Notes: a model not told the origin generated them from the letters alone. A stretch of 64,000 nt of DNA from Acanthochlamys bracteata (GCA_019914995.1 CM034135.1:4280501-4344500), one strand, 5' to 3'. Positions 1-13,862 are shown, counted from the stretch's first letter. Numbers and translations are program-made.

Positions 1-1800
1 ATTTTATGATATATAATTTTTTATTTTTATAAAATTTTAAATATTTTTATAGATTGAAAAATACGGAATAAAAATTTAGATGAAATACTTTCTAAATAAA
101 CTGCCGAACTATGAGAACTTTAGATTATCAAAGTCAATGTTACATTTGTGCGTTATTATGATGAAAAATTTTCTTTAAAAAAAAAACGAATAAATGTTTA
201 ATATTCTCATATCAAAATTTCACTTGTGCATTTTTTTGTATTTCAAAACTCTAGAAAATAAAATATGCTGAACTTTTCATTCTAAAGATAAAATTTCACG
301 TATATAATTTCTACCATGTTATTGAAAGCACAAATAATAATTTGATTGTTTGTAGAATCCAAGTTTAATTTTGGCATTTTAGTAGAAGTCATTAGTCATC
401 TATGACATGGTCATGAGTATAAGGTACTGCCTGGTCTCCTACTGCTTTAAAATTTTTTATATTCACAAATTATTATTTTTTAAATTTGGAATATATAAAT
501 AAATTATATATTGTAGATTTTTATATTATTTAAATGTTATTATTTTATTTTTTAAATCGGTTCACAAATGTGGTCTTCCATAAGAAGTGGGATATTTAAT
601 ATTTTGTTACAATACAAGACAAATGATAGGGATTTCAATTTAAATTGGTGGGTCAATTTTGAGTCGATCTATTTGATAATCGGATCAAATTCTTCAACTC
701 TAATCCAATCTATGAATTTATATGGATCAAAATTATCAATTCTAATCCAATATATTTAATAATCGGATCAAATTTAAATTATCTATCTAATAATTAAAAT
801 TATTAATTTTTAATTATATAATTTTAAGCTTGAGCGAAATTATAAAATCAGCTGGAATGAATGTGTATTTGTGTTCTTGGTTAAAAGATATAACGAGTGT
901 CCGTCGAAATGTACATTTTGTAGTATCTTTATCGGATCTTAGAATGTTCCAAGAATTTTTTTAAAATTTTTTGAAATATGTGGTGACAGCATTTTATGAT
1001 TATAAATACATGTTAATATTTTCGATAAAAATTTTGATAAACATAACTAGCTAACAAAATTTTGATAAATCTTTTCACAAAATTCAAATTCGTCATTAAA
1101 AAAATATCTATATAGTAATACTTTGTATAATATTATAATTCTCAATTTGTATTATTTTACTTAGTTATGAAAATAAACGATTAATTATAAATATAATATA
1201 ATATATAAATTATTATTATCAATTCTTTTGTCAATTTTGTATTATATGGTAAAAAAAAATCAGAAAAGAGTTGTTATTTTAAGAGGTGACAATTTAAATT
1301 GATAGGTCAATTTTAGATCGACCAGGACCGATCTATTTAATAATTGAGTCAAACCTATTTATATATTTGTATGGATCAAATTTTTCAATCCTAATCAGAA
1401 TTAAATAAATCGATTTGGAATTAAATTTTCGGATAGTATCATATTATTTCTATTCTTAACAAATGGTCGTTTTTTGGAATTTGTTTTTTGTTCTATATCA
1501 AAACTACGAAATCACATATTACGATACCTGTTTGCAATTAGTTTCTTTCTTAAAATCTCACTACTTATTGTAAAGATATCCACATAAATTATCTGTTGCT
1601 CTATCTTGTAAATATGTTAGTAGTTACTAATTGCACACTTGAACTACTAAAGACTAAAGTCACACCAAAAATACCAAATAAAGTATTAGTAGTTTTAATT
1701 TGCAAACGTTTCACGACGACTTTTGTATAATTTTTTCTCGTTTTCCGGGTTCAGTTTTGTCTACTCCAAAGATTTTCTGCAGTTCCTTGACCTCACCCCT
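1..1800. other. Intergenic, AT-rich, with a diverged dispersed duplication
   Basis: No coding gene is seen. Two diverged copies of one noncoding block lie at about 635-790 and 1285-1420. Both share phrases such as 'caatttaaattg', 'ggtcaatttt', 'gatctattt' and 'tatggatcaaa'. They look like remains of one repeat family. The short open frame at 568-759 lies inside this repeat and is not a gene. Confidence 0.5.
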
Positions 1801-1803
1801 CAC

Positions 1804-1810
1804 TATAAAT
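1804..1810 (+). promoter_or_regulatory. TATA box of the L34e-superfamily gene
   Basis: TATAAAT sits in a CT/AC-rich context about 145 bp before the ATG at 1951. This spacing fits a 5' leader of roughly 110-120 nt. The leader includes CT-rich stretches typical of plant 5' UTRs. Confidence 0.6.
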
Positions 1811-1950
1811 ACCTCCCCATTTCTCTTTTCCACCATTTTTCTTCTCCTCCACCTGAAAACCAAACCAAATCAGAATTCGATCATTGAATTCATTTCAATT
1901 CAATCTACAGAGGTCTGATTGAATTTTGATCTGCTCATATCCATTCACCC

Positions 1951-2616
1951 ATGGTGCCGGTGATTGACTGCCGTGGATTGATTGAGTTCTGCCGCTCTTT
2001 CGAACAACACCAACGTTCTTCATCTAATTCATTGTCATCACCAACGATCACCGCCGCAGCCGGTAAGCGATCTAAATCACCTTCACTCAATGTGTTCTGT
2101 GAACACTCGCCGCTAGCTTTCATCAATATCGCCGTATTGTTTCTCGCTATCGCCGCGCTTGCTGTGTTAACTTTCCCTTCTATCAAATTCATCTTCTCTA
2201 CTTTCGTTCCGACATCGGTTTACCTTCTCTATTATGTGCTGTCTTCTTCCCCTGCTGCCGCTTTTGTTGCTGGATTAGTTATCTCTTTTACCTTTGCTGG
2301 AATTGGGTTGTATGAGTTTTTCGCGTACCGAGCCAGAAAGTGCGGTAATCCGCGGTGCCGTGGGTTGAAAAAGGCTGTTGAGTTTGATATTCAGCTTGAG
2401 ACAGAGGAGTGGGTAAGGCTCTTGCCGACTGATTCCAATGATTTGAGTGCAAAGCCATTGGAGTTGGGGAAGGAAAAGAAGGAATTGGAAGCAGAGCTTA
2501 AAAAGATGGCGCCGCTGAACGGACGCAGTGTGCTCATCTTCAAGGCCCCTTGCGGGTGCCCAGCTGGGAGAATGGAAGTATGGGGACAGAAGAAGGTTCG
2601 GCGAATCAAAAAGTAG
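1951..2616 (+). CDS. Plant 'ribosomal protein L34e superfamily' membrane protein
   Basis: Intronless frame of 221 codons. The N-terminal 45 residues are Ser-rich. Two hydrophobic segments follow, at about residues 52-75 and 80-118, so this is probably a small integral membrane protein. After them comes a Cys motif (CGNPRCRGLKK, about 131-141) and a charged, helical linker. A second Cys pair lies in APCGCPAGRME near the C-terminus, followed by a basic tail. Plant databases usually call such proteins 'ribosomal protein L34e superfamily', a weak family name. The fused membrane segments make a ribosomal role unlikely, and the true function is unknown. The four cysteines could form a zinc site (inference). 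The ATG at 1951 is the first in frame and lies downstream of a good TATA box. Confidence 0.8.
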   Translation: MVPVIDCRGLIEFCRSFEQHQRSSSNSLSSPTITAAAGKRSKSPSLNVFCEHSPLAFINIAVLFLAIAALAVLTFPSIKFIFSTFVPTSVYLLYYVLSSSPAAAFVAGLVISFTFAGIGLYEFFAYRARKCGNPRCRGLKKAVEFDIQLETEEWVRLLPTDSNDLSAKPLELGKEKKELEAELKKMAPLNGRSVLIFKAPCGCPAGRMEVWGQKKVRRIKK

Positions 2617-5056
2617 ATTGGGTATATTCATCCATCTGGTGCTCTTGGCCTTCTTTTTTTTTCCCTCGAATTCTACGTTCTTGCTATATAGAAATGATGA
2701 ATAAATTAGATGAAGATATATGGAGATTGTTAATAAATAAGTTTTCCCCTTTTTTATTGGATGATACTTTATTGTATAAGGGGGCTAATTTTCATTTATT
2801 TGGAAAACATACTCTATATGATTTACTTGACATGTTTCTTTGCACTTGAACTTGTGTATGCTTTTTGTAAGTTTCTTCCTTACTTCGAATTTTGTTGTCA
2901 CTGATAAGTTTTTCTTTTGAGATATTTTATACTTAATTCTGTTTTCATTAGGAGACTTATTTTAAGGAACATTATGCACTTTTTCAATTTAAATTGTTGC
3001 ATCAATTTTCATTTGATAGTGGTCTTATTGGACGTGAAAATTGATAAATTGTATTTAGTTTTTTAATCTAATTACGGGGATGTTCCTTAGGGTTCTTGTA
3101 GCTGGCATGTTCTACTTTGTTACGTTAATAGTATGCATTCCTGTAATTTGTGTAAATTGCTTGTGCCTGGAGTCAGTTTTGCCAAAATTCGCACTCAAAT
3201 GATGCTATTGAGTCTCGCATCGTCCCGCTAGTCTCAGAGAAAACTTTTAGGAAGTTGAAGGTGGCCATAAAAGTTGTGTGTTTGATTATAGTTATAATTA
3301 AATACTCTGAAAGTCGGAAACTTCACTTGAATATCATCTGTGCAATATGCCTTGCGTATCTCATTCGAATGGCCACATGATGATTTAATTATCAGTATAT
3401 AAAGTGATTGCAGGAAGAAAAATTCAGCATACTGGTTTTTGGTTACCAAAAGTTCAACTCGATACCCCTGTTTTGCCAATTGTTGACAAACTAGTCCCAT
3501 GTTTGCAATTGAATTTGAACTTTGGAACAATATTGCAAGTTGGTAGATATTGATAACTACACTTGAGTGGTATGTGTATAATATTTTTAGTTCTAAATCC
3601 CTATGCTTTACTGGTCACTTTATTTTGCAATGAGCAAATATCATCAATGAGTTGACAAAGACCATGTAATTAGGAGTTGGTCAAATCTCTAAATCAAGAC
3701 AATTTGAAAAAATCCTTCTTCTTATTGTTGGATTTAGTTTGCATCTTTCTAAATATGATACGTGCGCTTTTTATAAATGCAAAGGATATCTTTCCTAAGT
3801 ATTGTTTCCCATTTTAGGCATTGTTCTTGTTCAGGTGTAAGTGTCGCCTAATTGGAATATCATAGTTCTTTTCTTTGTTATTGGTATCTTATAGTGATTT
3901 GAATATCACAACGATACATTCTGTAATTAAATTGAAAAATGTTAAAATTTCTACAAGCCATGATATTTTAACAAGCTTCTTAAAACAATTGAAAATGTTT
4001 TTATTATCCTAATAACTTTTGTTTCTAGATTCACTTCTTTTATAACAGTGCCTCCCAATCATGCTTACATATGTCATGCTGCGCAATTATTCAATGAAGG
4101 AGGGCGTTAATGAGCCTCTAAAACAAGTTGCGCTCCCATTTTGTTGATCTTTATACTAAATCTTAGTATCCTAGTGCCAATAACTTTGATTTGTACAAAG
4201 TGTGGTCTTTTTATATCAAACTTCGCGAAGAACCTTACCAGTCAGAATTGAAACTTCTCCAGAGATCCTTGTATGGGTAAGTTATATTGCATGTTGGAAA
4301 CTAGACTCATGTGATCCTGATAGATGATAAATCCTTGCCTGCTGATGAATATTGTGATTCAGAGGGAAACCACAAGGCAAGGGGATAATACTTTCCCTTA
4401 ATTAATTGGATGGAAGGACTTAATGAGTCTTTGAACTACCTTTTTAAATGCCTTCGGTGCTTGATGAAAAGAGATTGCTCTGAGTGTTTGCATCTGTAAT
4501 TCGGCCATAGCTTTTGAATATGCTTCTAAATTCAAGCTTAGAGAAATAGTTTAGGAAGCAACATCAATCCTGATGCTGGGGAGAGTAAAGGCCGAAGATT
4601 GAAGAACTGATGCTAAGGCTGAGACTCTAAAATGGTATTGATGATGGTGCGATCTTACTGCTAGAAGAAATGAAATGTTACACAGAAAACCAAATGGTTG
4701 AGGTACATACTGCGTAAAATCTCTTTAACTCTTATTTGCTATTTATGTAGTTCACAACTTCTTTGCAATTAAAACCATCAGTATCTTTCACTAGGTAGGT
4801 TCGTTTGTTCATATTCACACTGACCTTAAGGAATTATTAATTTTGTATAACATACAGACTTTGTCAAATACGCAAGGTTCACATATTGTATTTTCTCTGG
4901 ATCCTAATCCTTCTATATTTAACATACTTGTAGTTCCTAGTTCAGAGCATTAATCTTGCTATATGATACAGTTTTGTGTGGTGAAATCTCTGTTTGAAGT
5001 TTAAATCATTACAAGAATGGGATTTTTAGCTTTGGCATTGGATCAGGATCTAAGTC
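2617..5056. other. Intergenic / 3' flank, no gene recognised
   Basis: This stretch holds the 3' UTR of the upstream gene and unassigned DNA. No open frame gives a recognisable protein. The minus-strand frame at 3234-3530 has no conserved motif. An 18-base match to the conserved bacterial-type 16S core lies at 4224-4241 (see findings). Confidence 0.5.
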
Positions 5057-7118
5057 TCAGCTCCAGCTCAGACCATTCAAGTCAAATTGATTGCAACCTG
5101 TAACTTCGTCCCTATCATCACACGCATTTAGATCGAGATGTGCTGTTTGGCGAGACTTCTCACATCTGTTTAAGTCCTTTCCACTCTCCGGAAATTCTTC
5201 GTTGTTGCTATTTAGCTCAATATAACAGTCATTTCTATGTCTTTTCTTTTGCCACAATTGGGTAGAACTTATGCCTTCTTTCTCTTGAGCTGCAATGTGG
5301 GATTGTGGAATGTTGATGTGGCTCTGACTTGGGAAGATTATACTTTCCTTATCTTTCACCATGCTAGATGATAACCTACCCATGTTTCCACTCCATACAT
5401 GTTGGGTCCAATGCAACCTACTGTCCTCCAGTAGCTGTTCTGAATTTTGGATTGGATTCCTGTTGCTACTTTTGTGCTCTCTGCTGATGTGTATTTCTTG
5501 ATCTATTTGTGATCCATCAAAGGAGGTTAAGCTACTGTCTACAGAGCAGTCAGCGATCTGGAATTTTCTTTCATGAATACCATGTAAGTGAGGTAATCCT
5601 CTATAAGCAGGAACTGCAGAAGTAAGGTACTCATTTGAAACTTTAGAGGCTATTTCCGGTAGTTGCACTTTAGCAGCCTCCAGGCTTTCAGAACCAATAT
5701 TTTGCTTTCCCAGTGTCTCTTGAGCCTTCTCTAGTACTGACTGTAGATATTTTCCTTGAGCCTCTATCCTTAGTTGTAGGTGCCTCTGTACCTATATCGA
5801 TATAAAAAGTTCATCCAGGAAGTTTAAATTGCTTTTATAGTTGCACTAGAGGAATTGATAGTTATAGGAACATGATTAGCTCAAACCTATAGCTGGGTTT
5901 CCCTACATTTCCTAAACAATTAGCTATGTAATTTCTTCATGCATATCAGCTTTGAATTGAACATATTGAGCATGCATAGTTTCTTAGAATTATTTTTTTC
6001 CATTTCATATTGAAGATTTCACCATTTTTTGTGAAGGATCATTTCTTTTTTTTGAGGGAGCATAAGATTAACAGGTTTGGTTTGATGTAGATTGTCCAAG
6101 AACACAGTTCTGATCTACCTTGAGCAGTTATGTGTCTCTTAGCTATTCATCTACTTTTCATGTAGTTCAGTTCATTACTATAATTTGTTTATGTTAGTAC
6201 AACTCCTTTGATCACTAGGATATTGTTGAAGCACTTTTTCCCCCCCTTCTAACTGATGGATTCTGTTATAGTTTCTTTAAGACCGTACCTCAAGTTGCTC
6301 ATGAAGTCGTCTCTGCACTTCAATTTGCATCTGCAGTGCTTCATTTATTTGCATGGTTCTGATATTAGGAAGATAGTGTTGGTATGGAATTGCTATAGTA
6401 GAAAAATAGCAACTGTGATAAGATAGCTCTTACTTGTTTGCTTGTGATCCAATGTCTATGTGGCTCAGTGGTGGCACACTCGCATCAAGGGATCTTTCTG
6501 CTGTCACTGAATATCCTGCAAGAGGTGCCTGGTAAGTGTATTTTATGCCTTCCAAGTTCAGTACTTACTCAAGGAGCTTGCATCTTACCGAACTTCAGCT
6601 TCCCCACTGCCCCATTATTAGCTTGAGCTTGAAGGTTTTTGCTGAGTCTGTATTTCTAGAAGTTTCCAGAATCTTGTTATTATTGAAAGTATCTAATATG
6701 CTGAAGTCATAATGAGGTAATTAGTCTGGCAATACCTGAAGATGACTTTTCAAGTGATACAACGTTAGACCTGGAATTCCCATTAGCCTCATGACAGTTT
6801 TTGGGGTAGCCTCTGTAAGAGTAGATGTCAATTTTTTGTGGAAATAGAGGACATGCATGCATCAAAAAGACTTGGTTGCATCTTTACTATGTGTGTGTAT
6901 CGCTACTCACTCTCTGCTCCACCAAGCTGATTTACTGCTTCTATAAAGCGCTCATGGAGTTCTGGTGTCCATTTTAGTCTGGGTTTGGCATCAGTTGAGA
7001 GGACTAATCCTGAATCTACTGGAAATTTTGGTCCTTGCAAAAATAGACACCTATCTGATGGGAACACTGTGCGTGAAGACAGAGCATCTGTTTTACCTTG
7101 ATGATGGTTGTGATACAT
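5057..7118 (-). CDS. MYB-CC (G2-like) transcription factor, MYR1/MYR2-like
   Basis: Six coding exons join in phase: 7118-6911, 6812-6736, 6655-6589, 6515-6434, 6358-6289 and 5791-5057, giving 412 residues. The N-terminus is followed by a single G2-like MYB repeat starting KPRLKWTPELHERFIEAV and ending LTLYHLKSHLQKYRL; exon 2 encodes its middle. Exons 5 and 6 encode the MYB-CC coiled coil, with LHEQLEVQRHLQLRIEAQ and GKYLQSVLEKAQETLGKQ. The C-terminus ends FDLNGLSWS, as in Arabidopsis MYR1/MYR2 (FDLNG.SW). It should be a nuclear DNA-binding protein that dimerises through the CC helix. MYR1/2 repress flowering; that role here is inference. The acceptor ttgcag directly before the ATG at 7118 means an upstream noncoding exon exists, probably beyond 7140. 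Confidence 0.9.
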
Positions 7119-7139
7119 TACCTGCAATACAAGCATTAT

Positions 7140-10100
7140 AATATATCTAAATCGGATGTGGGCGTAGGTGTTACTAAAATGATACCACCACTAGCTTCAT
7201 ACCTCCTATTCTCTCTCTCTCCCTGTTTTAGTTGCTATTATCAACCTCCATGTGAAGCCTGCATGTTGCTGACGTGCTATAACTTGTGTACTTGTTCATC
7301 CGCATATGATTGATCTTGGATCTTTTGGGTCATATGCTTCAATTCTTTCTCTAGGAAACAAAACCTTAGTGTTCTGTCCCCTTCTCATAATGTCAAAGCA
7401 TGCATGCAAGGGTTCTTATAAGCAAATGCTTGAAGGGATTTGGAATTTTAAGACGCACACCTGACTCAACTCAATCTTTGAGCAACTTGAAAAGAGATAT
7501 TATCCTTCCTGCTTTAGGTTGAAGTGGGCCCTATATAATTTTTATTGTGAATTTTTCAGGCCAACATTTCAGATTCTACTAAGAGAGCAACTTCCACTAA
7601 GGCTTGTTTTTTTCCCTTTTGGTTTTGTTATAAGTGTGAGGATTTGACCCATACTTCTTCTTGGTTCCTATCAGACAAAAGAGAAATCTTATGCGGAGAA
7701 AGAGGAAGTTAAGTTGTGTTATTGTAGTGTATAATACACGGTTCTAGTAAACAATATCATTTTAAGTTTTTTCTCGAGCTCAGAGTTTGGGTCCACTTCA
7801 CGTGGTAGTCTTGTTTCTTTGGACTTAAAAAGGTTCATGGTTTATGGTTCTCGAATAAGGTCGTGGTATTTTATCATATCCTGGTGGGATTGTTTTCTAA
7901 ATGGGTATAGATTCTCTTTGGGACCTTAGATTGAGAGGAATCCAGGTATTGGCACTACTTTGTTACAGATTGTCATTGATCTAAGGTGGGGAGTACTTAC
8001 TTGACCTTGGATCCTCCTCTTAAAAAATTAGAAAGAAAGATCTCAACCAGATAGTGTTGTTCCTTGGAATTGCGTTTGGAGATTAGGGGAAATAGCCGAG
8101 AATCTGGTTCCATTTGTTGCTTTCCTAGATTTGTTGCTTATTCAACTGTGGTTCAGAGCATCATGCTATTTATGCTAAAAGCTTGTTGCAAACAAGAAGT
8201 AATAATAGCATGGAAAAAGAAACAGTTAACATGCTCTTTCTTTTTGTTGAAATTGTTTTTTAAGGATTAACTATTCATTCTGCACTTTTGCTTAAGTGTC
8301 TGAGATAAATAGGCATCTGCTCTAGGAGATGCGCAGATATCTGACTATGTAGCCATGCTTCTCTAATACAGGTAGACTTTTGCACTTCATGTCACATGTG
8401 CTTATACTATCCAACTCTTGGATTTACATCTCCTGGTTAGGTATGAGAAGATACTAATAACTTTATTTACCTTGTAATGAATTCTGGAACAACATAACAT
8501 GCTGTACCTCTCAATTGCTTTTCATGATGTTAATAGTGCCAGGTAGAACTTCCATTTAGGCATTTGACATTTTGTGAATGTTTGCTGGTATGAATAATAC
8601 TGCTTCAGGTACTAATATAATTTTTTATCCTCTCAATTCAACTTTTGTTTTCATCTGCTGTTTTAATGTTGTAAACTGTCATGCTAATGTTTCCTTTATT
8701 TACATCTTCATTTAGGTGCTTGGTACTCTGACATGACCATTTGCTTCGTTGAAAGAAATTTTATAAACTGCATAACAAATTAGTTCCCTATTCGACCCAG
8801 TTCTTGCATCTAAAGTCACTCCACCACATGCTGATTCTGATTTGATTTCTGTGTGTAGTCATAGAATCATGGGGATGATTGAAGTTGTTATATTTTAGAA
8901 GTTGCAACTATATATTTGCTTATCATGATGTCACCATGCATCAAGGATTAACTCAAAATAGAGAATGTTCTTCTTGGAAAGCTTTCTTTTTGGTGGTCAT
9001 GTCAGACATGCATTGTAGTCGGTGCTCTAGTCCTTAGTATCCATCAAATAAGACACAATCATACCCACTAAAAGCATGTATTTTGCATGACAAATTATAA
9101 GAGATCGGTGAGGTTTCCTTGATGTGATTAAAATATATAGGACATGAGAAATAGCTAATGTGCACCGCTCTCTGTTGTATGGTTGCTCTTTGGATAAAAA
9201 GAAATTCACCGTCTATTTATTGTAGGAATCACAAACCATGGGCATCTGATGCTCGTAAGTCTTCAGGTCTTATTATGGCTAGCTTTTTTCTTTTCATCAA
9301 TGTGTTCGTTTTGCCATCAAGTACATGGGAGGAGTAAGCCAAAGGATGAAAACAGTACCCAAAAGTACTTGTTCTTGTCATGATGAATTACTATGATAAA
9401 CTATTGTTTCAGATGTCTTGAACCTTCCCTGCATAATAGATAGTACAAGCTTACCTCTATGCTCGCTATATACATAAGAGTTCTAGCTGTTTTTAGTTGT
9501 CCTGATGATGTAAAGTGGTACTTTACTGAACTTCGTTAAGAAAAGTTGAAGGAGACTGTGACAACGAAATTTATTCCATCTTATAAAAGAATGGTGTAAG
9601 ATGTGACAGAATCCATTAAGCCACACGACATGAATATGGCATTTGGAATGAGGAACTAGAATCTGATGGCTCTCCTCTATTTTATCTTAGAGTCTGCAGT
9701 TAATAGGTAAGCCTTCATCAATTTCTCTTTTTACAAAGATCAGCTCGTCTCCACCTGACCTTTTATTTTGAGAAGCTTCAGCTGACCTTTAGTGATAAGA
9801 TACCTTTGTTTCTCTCCAATCTAATTAAAGTTCAATTGCCTTTCTCCTTTGCTCCAAAGTTCTAGTTGTCTTTTACTTATTAGTGTTTTTCAAATAATTT
9901 CTGTGAGCTATAGAAAGCATCTTGTAAGTTAGAAATTATATCACTTTATGGGCACGCTTACTAACCTTTCATATTCACTTTTTTCAAACTCAATTTCAAT
10001 TTCCAATTCACTTTTGAAACAAAATAAACATATAAATTGAACTCAATATTTCCCACCAAAAGTTCACTTGCAAATTTTAATTTTTAGAATTAAAAAATTT

Positions 10101-13100
10101 ACTTTCAAACTCAAAAGTAAACACAAAACTCACTTTCAAAACTAAGCTTACTTTTCTGAAATTCACTTCCCCAAAGTGAGATTAAAGCTTAGTAAACACG
10201 TCTTAAGTGGAAGCTGCAAAGGCAGTTTGAAATTCATAAACTAGTCTCATTGTGGTCATCTTGAGAGAATTACTCCGACTTATAATGAAACATCTGTAAT
10301 GGGTAGTTCATCCTTTTACCACCAACTTGGGTAAATGCCAAATGTGTGGACCTTTTTTTGGATCTTGCAGAGGTATTGAGGTACGAGAGTGGGTTCTTGT
10401 CATGTTCCAATGGACTCAAGCTTCATCTCTCTACAAATCATTTCAAGTTCCCCAAATATTTAAAAAAGGTATGGCCATGAAGTCGGACAGTTACTTACAA
10501 TATAGATGCTGAATAATTTTTGGATAAAGCAGCCTATATTGTGTTAGAAGTAGGTCTACTTCTCATGATAGTGTTAGTGAAACAATTGAATTATGATAAG
10601 AAGCATAAATGGTTAGAATCACTGAGATATTTGTAGTGGCTTCTCTCAAACTCTCAAAAAGAGAATTATTTTGTTATTATTATCTCAATTTAATGCAACT
10701 TTCAACTTCTAAGGTTTGTGTTATAAGCTTATTGAAGCTCCTTTGTCATAAGCTTCTTCTTTTACTTGTCTTACTTCAACCTTTTTGTAACAGATGCGCT
10801 TGCATACATTGAATTTTCCGTTTTGCTCAAGTATTCCTTTTGAACTGGTTCAGTATAAAATTTTCTTTGCAGTTATGACCTTATGCTTTGCCGATGACAT
10901 TATATATCCTTCATAAGTTGTTCCACTAATTGTGTTTTTCCCCTGTAATTATAGGCTTGTTATTTATTTGTTATCTAGCTTGAGTGAACTAACGTAATTC
11001 CCTTCTTGCGTTTCACCAACGAGAAACAAGTTCAACACATGAAGCTCAATTGACAAAATTATAGGATCAAGTTCTTTTTTTCCTTGAATTATGTTGCATT
11101 TTTTTGCATGTAAAGTCTAAAACTGCTTGTAGAATAGTCTTTTAATGTTTTTGTAGACCTGTTGTTATACTCACTACTGGTTCTGACCATGTTTACATCA
11201 TCGACTTCACTAATCTTGGTGACAATAGCTAGAGTAGCTAAACGGAAAAAAGGAACTACCCTTTGTCTGGCAAGGCGCACTAGAGACTGTTTACTGTTGG
11301 TCCTTTTCTCCCCATCCATATCACTTAAGAGCACCTGCCCAAAGAGCAAAGGAATAAGTAACAGAAGATTCTTGAAAGATGGTTTTAAAAGGTAATATGG
11401 ACGTAATACCATTCTTGCTATGTAGTTATCTTGTGAAAATAATAAGACCGAGTTGAAGTAATATTACACTGTCTAAGAGGGAGTATAATAAGAATAGCTT
11501 TATGCTTCTTAGACTGCTTGCTGGTAATATTCTCCAACTCTAACCACCTCTTCAGCATATATTCTCTTTTATTACCTTGGACATTTGGGCACACAACTTG
11601 CTGCTTTTCCCAAAAGCTAATTCTTCTGCTTTCTTTGGCTCCCAGTGGTGGACCTTGCATATCTTCTTCCTGTGTAACCCTTTTGGTGAGCGAAGAGGGT
11701 ATTCCCTTTAGGCATGCCTTCTTGCAAGGGTCAATCATTCTTCATTAACTGGAATGAAATTATCAATGTATCATTTGATATTTCTGCAATAACATATTGC
11801 TTGTTACCAACATGCATGTGTTGCTTGCCTTCTCTTAGATGCTTAGTACATGTCAGTGTGACTTGGTTCGTATTTGATTGGGACCTTGTTAGTGGGATTG
11901 TCCACCTGCTCTTCAATGAAAAAAGTGGCCGAGTTTGAGCAAATCATCATTTTTAAGGACACAGAAAGTTTATATATCCAGAGCGTCTTTAACTTATCAT
12001 TGCTTACTGGTCATTGACCTATACATTCGCTAAGGTTATGAGCCTGGAAAAGCTCTTCAAAAGTGCATGGTGGAATACCATAGCTGTAAGGATAAAACGT
12101 GCAGAATAAGAATCATGACAGTTTTTTTTTTTGTTGAAGGTTGGATTCCTTTTCAGCATATCGATTTAACTGGTGGTACTTTGTGTTTCCTTTGTAACTT
12201 CACTTGCTGTGAGTAGAATCTTAAAGGGCCCAACCATGAATTGAAAGAATTGGCTGTGGTATATGCATGTAAACAGAGAAGATGGTTATTAGGTTATTGA
12301 TAGTGCATAATTCTCAGGCACTCCCTATTGTTTTCGTTGACCCCAATATTGCAATATGCAGGTGCAACAAGGTAATTGCTAGCTTTAACATTAGTTGTTT
12401 TCTTTATAAGTTATGTGCGGGAAAAAAATTACTCAATGTTGATATGGGATTGGTTCTTAGCTTGCTTCCTGACCAAAGGGTGTACTTATTATGTCCCCAC
12501 CCCTCCAACATCTGATGAAGGCATCGTCCCGAGCCTTTGATGCTTAGATAATGTATGAGAATTAAGTGTGCCAGAGTTTATGATTTGCAAAGAAGTTTCC
12601 TACTTACTGACTGCTAGTCAGTGATCAAGATGGCTTTTCTATTATTTGACTCTCAGCAAGTGGAACACGTACAAGACTACCGGGTTTGTTTGCCCTTACA
12701 GTGATTTATTTATTTCTTTTCTACTTTTTTATTTTTTAAATTCTTTAAATATTTTAATTTTTCTAAATTTAAAAACTTAAATTGTATATTATAAAATAAT
12801 ATATTTATATTTTAATGCTAAAAGATATAAATTTATTTTTTTAAAAATTCAAAGAAAGAATTTATCAAAAACTTTTTTTAAGCGATTCCAAGTAAACTGT
12901 AAGTACTAGTAGCACAAATTAATAGCCTGATGTTGCTTCCTTTGGTTGTTAGGTAAATTTTGTACCTTTAAGGTTTGTTTTATGAGTGGAACTAGAGCAG
13001 AGCTAAGTCATTACGCTCTACATGATTAAATTATTTCTGAGAAGGATCTTGCTTCATTGTTTAGTTTGTTTTCAAGGTTTAGTGCACAAGCCACTAGTGG

Positions 13101-13450
13101 GCTTTTGTAACGCAACTTGACATCCCTGCTTTGGGTCATGCACAAAAAATCAACGAAACAGTCTAATATTTTATTATTTGATATTGCCCGTCTCAAAGCA
13201 AACATGTAAAGTTAAGGCCTGTATATAGCCTGCTACTTGTTTCATAGGTACAGATTTCTTCGAAGCATATAGAAAGCTCGTCATAGAAAACATAAAGGCT
13301 AGGTAATTCTGTATGTAGAAGCAACTATTGAACTTCTATCGAGATAATCACTTTGTATAACTCTCACCATATAAGTAAATCCAATACTTGACAAAAGAAA
13401 AGTCTCCAGTTCATCGCTTACTAAGCTAAGAAAGCAACAATTATCAAACA
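7140..13450. other. Long intergenic / upstream region, no coding gene recognised
   Basis: This 6.3-kb stretch lies upstream of the MYB-CC gene and must hold its promoter and at least one 5' UTR exon. Open frames at 10609-10812, 11089-11412, 11418-11738 and 12282-12515 show no family motif and overlap on both strands, so I leave them out. A MITE-like element (9949-10202) and an AT-rich palindromic block (about 12718-12895) are the only structures I can point to. No tRNA or rRNA was seen. Confidence 0.5.
9949..10202. mobile_element. MITE, Tourist/Harbinger-like, 254 bp
   Basis: The ends are imperfect inverted repeats: TGGGCACGCTTACTAA on the left and TTAGTAAACACGTC on the right. The trinucleotide TTA flanks both sides, as expected for a PIF/Harbinger (Tourist) target duplication. 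The inside is A/T-rich and noncoding, with many 'cactttc'-type motifs also seen in the element at 49413-49664. Confidence 0.55.
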
Positions 13451-13862
13451 TCTCATGTTCTTAGAAATGTTTCATCCAGACTGCTCCAGTATTTGAGACA
13501 GAGAAGTGCCACACTAAGCTGTCTGCAAGAGAAACAACCAAGAGTCGTTCTGATCTTAAGAACCTTAGAGTTGATCCATCTAAACTAAGCTGCTTGATCT
13601 TCAAGATTAACAGTAACAATTTCAAAGTATGCAACTGCGTCCTACTTGTCAGTACAATATTGGGATTATGCCATGAAGTAATTAATATAGTTATCTCCTG
13701 AAAATCAAATAAAACTCTGACATCTGGATGAATATAGTAAAGTACCAAGATATGTACAACAAGATGGAACTAGAATTACAGCAGTATGAAACAAATGTAC
13801 ACGTCAAAAGCGATGCCTTAGTTCTCATATTCATGGGAATGACTTTCAGAAGCTGACAGTGA

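Noticed and set aside
3234-3530. 98-codon minus-strand open frame
   Set aside because: No conserved motif, no start context, A/T-rich surroundings; likely chance.
11089-11738. Overlapping frames of about 75-107 codons on both strands
   Set aside because: Both strands are equally open and no family motif is visible, so coding is not supported.
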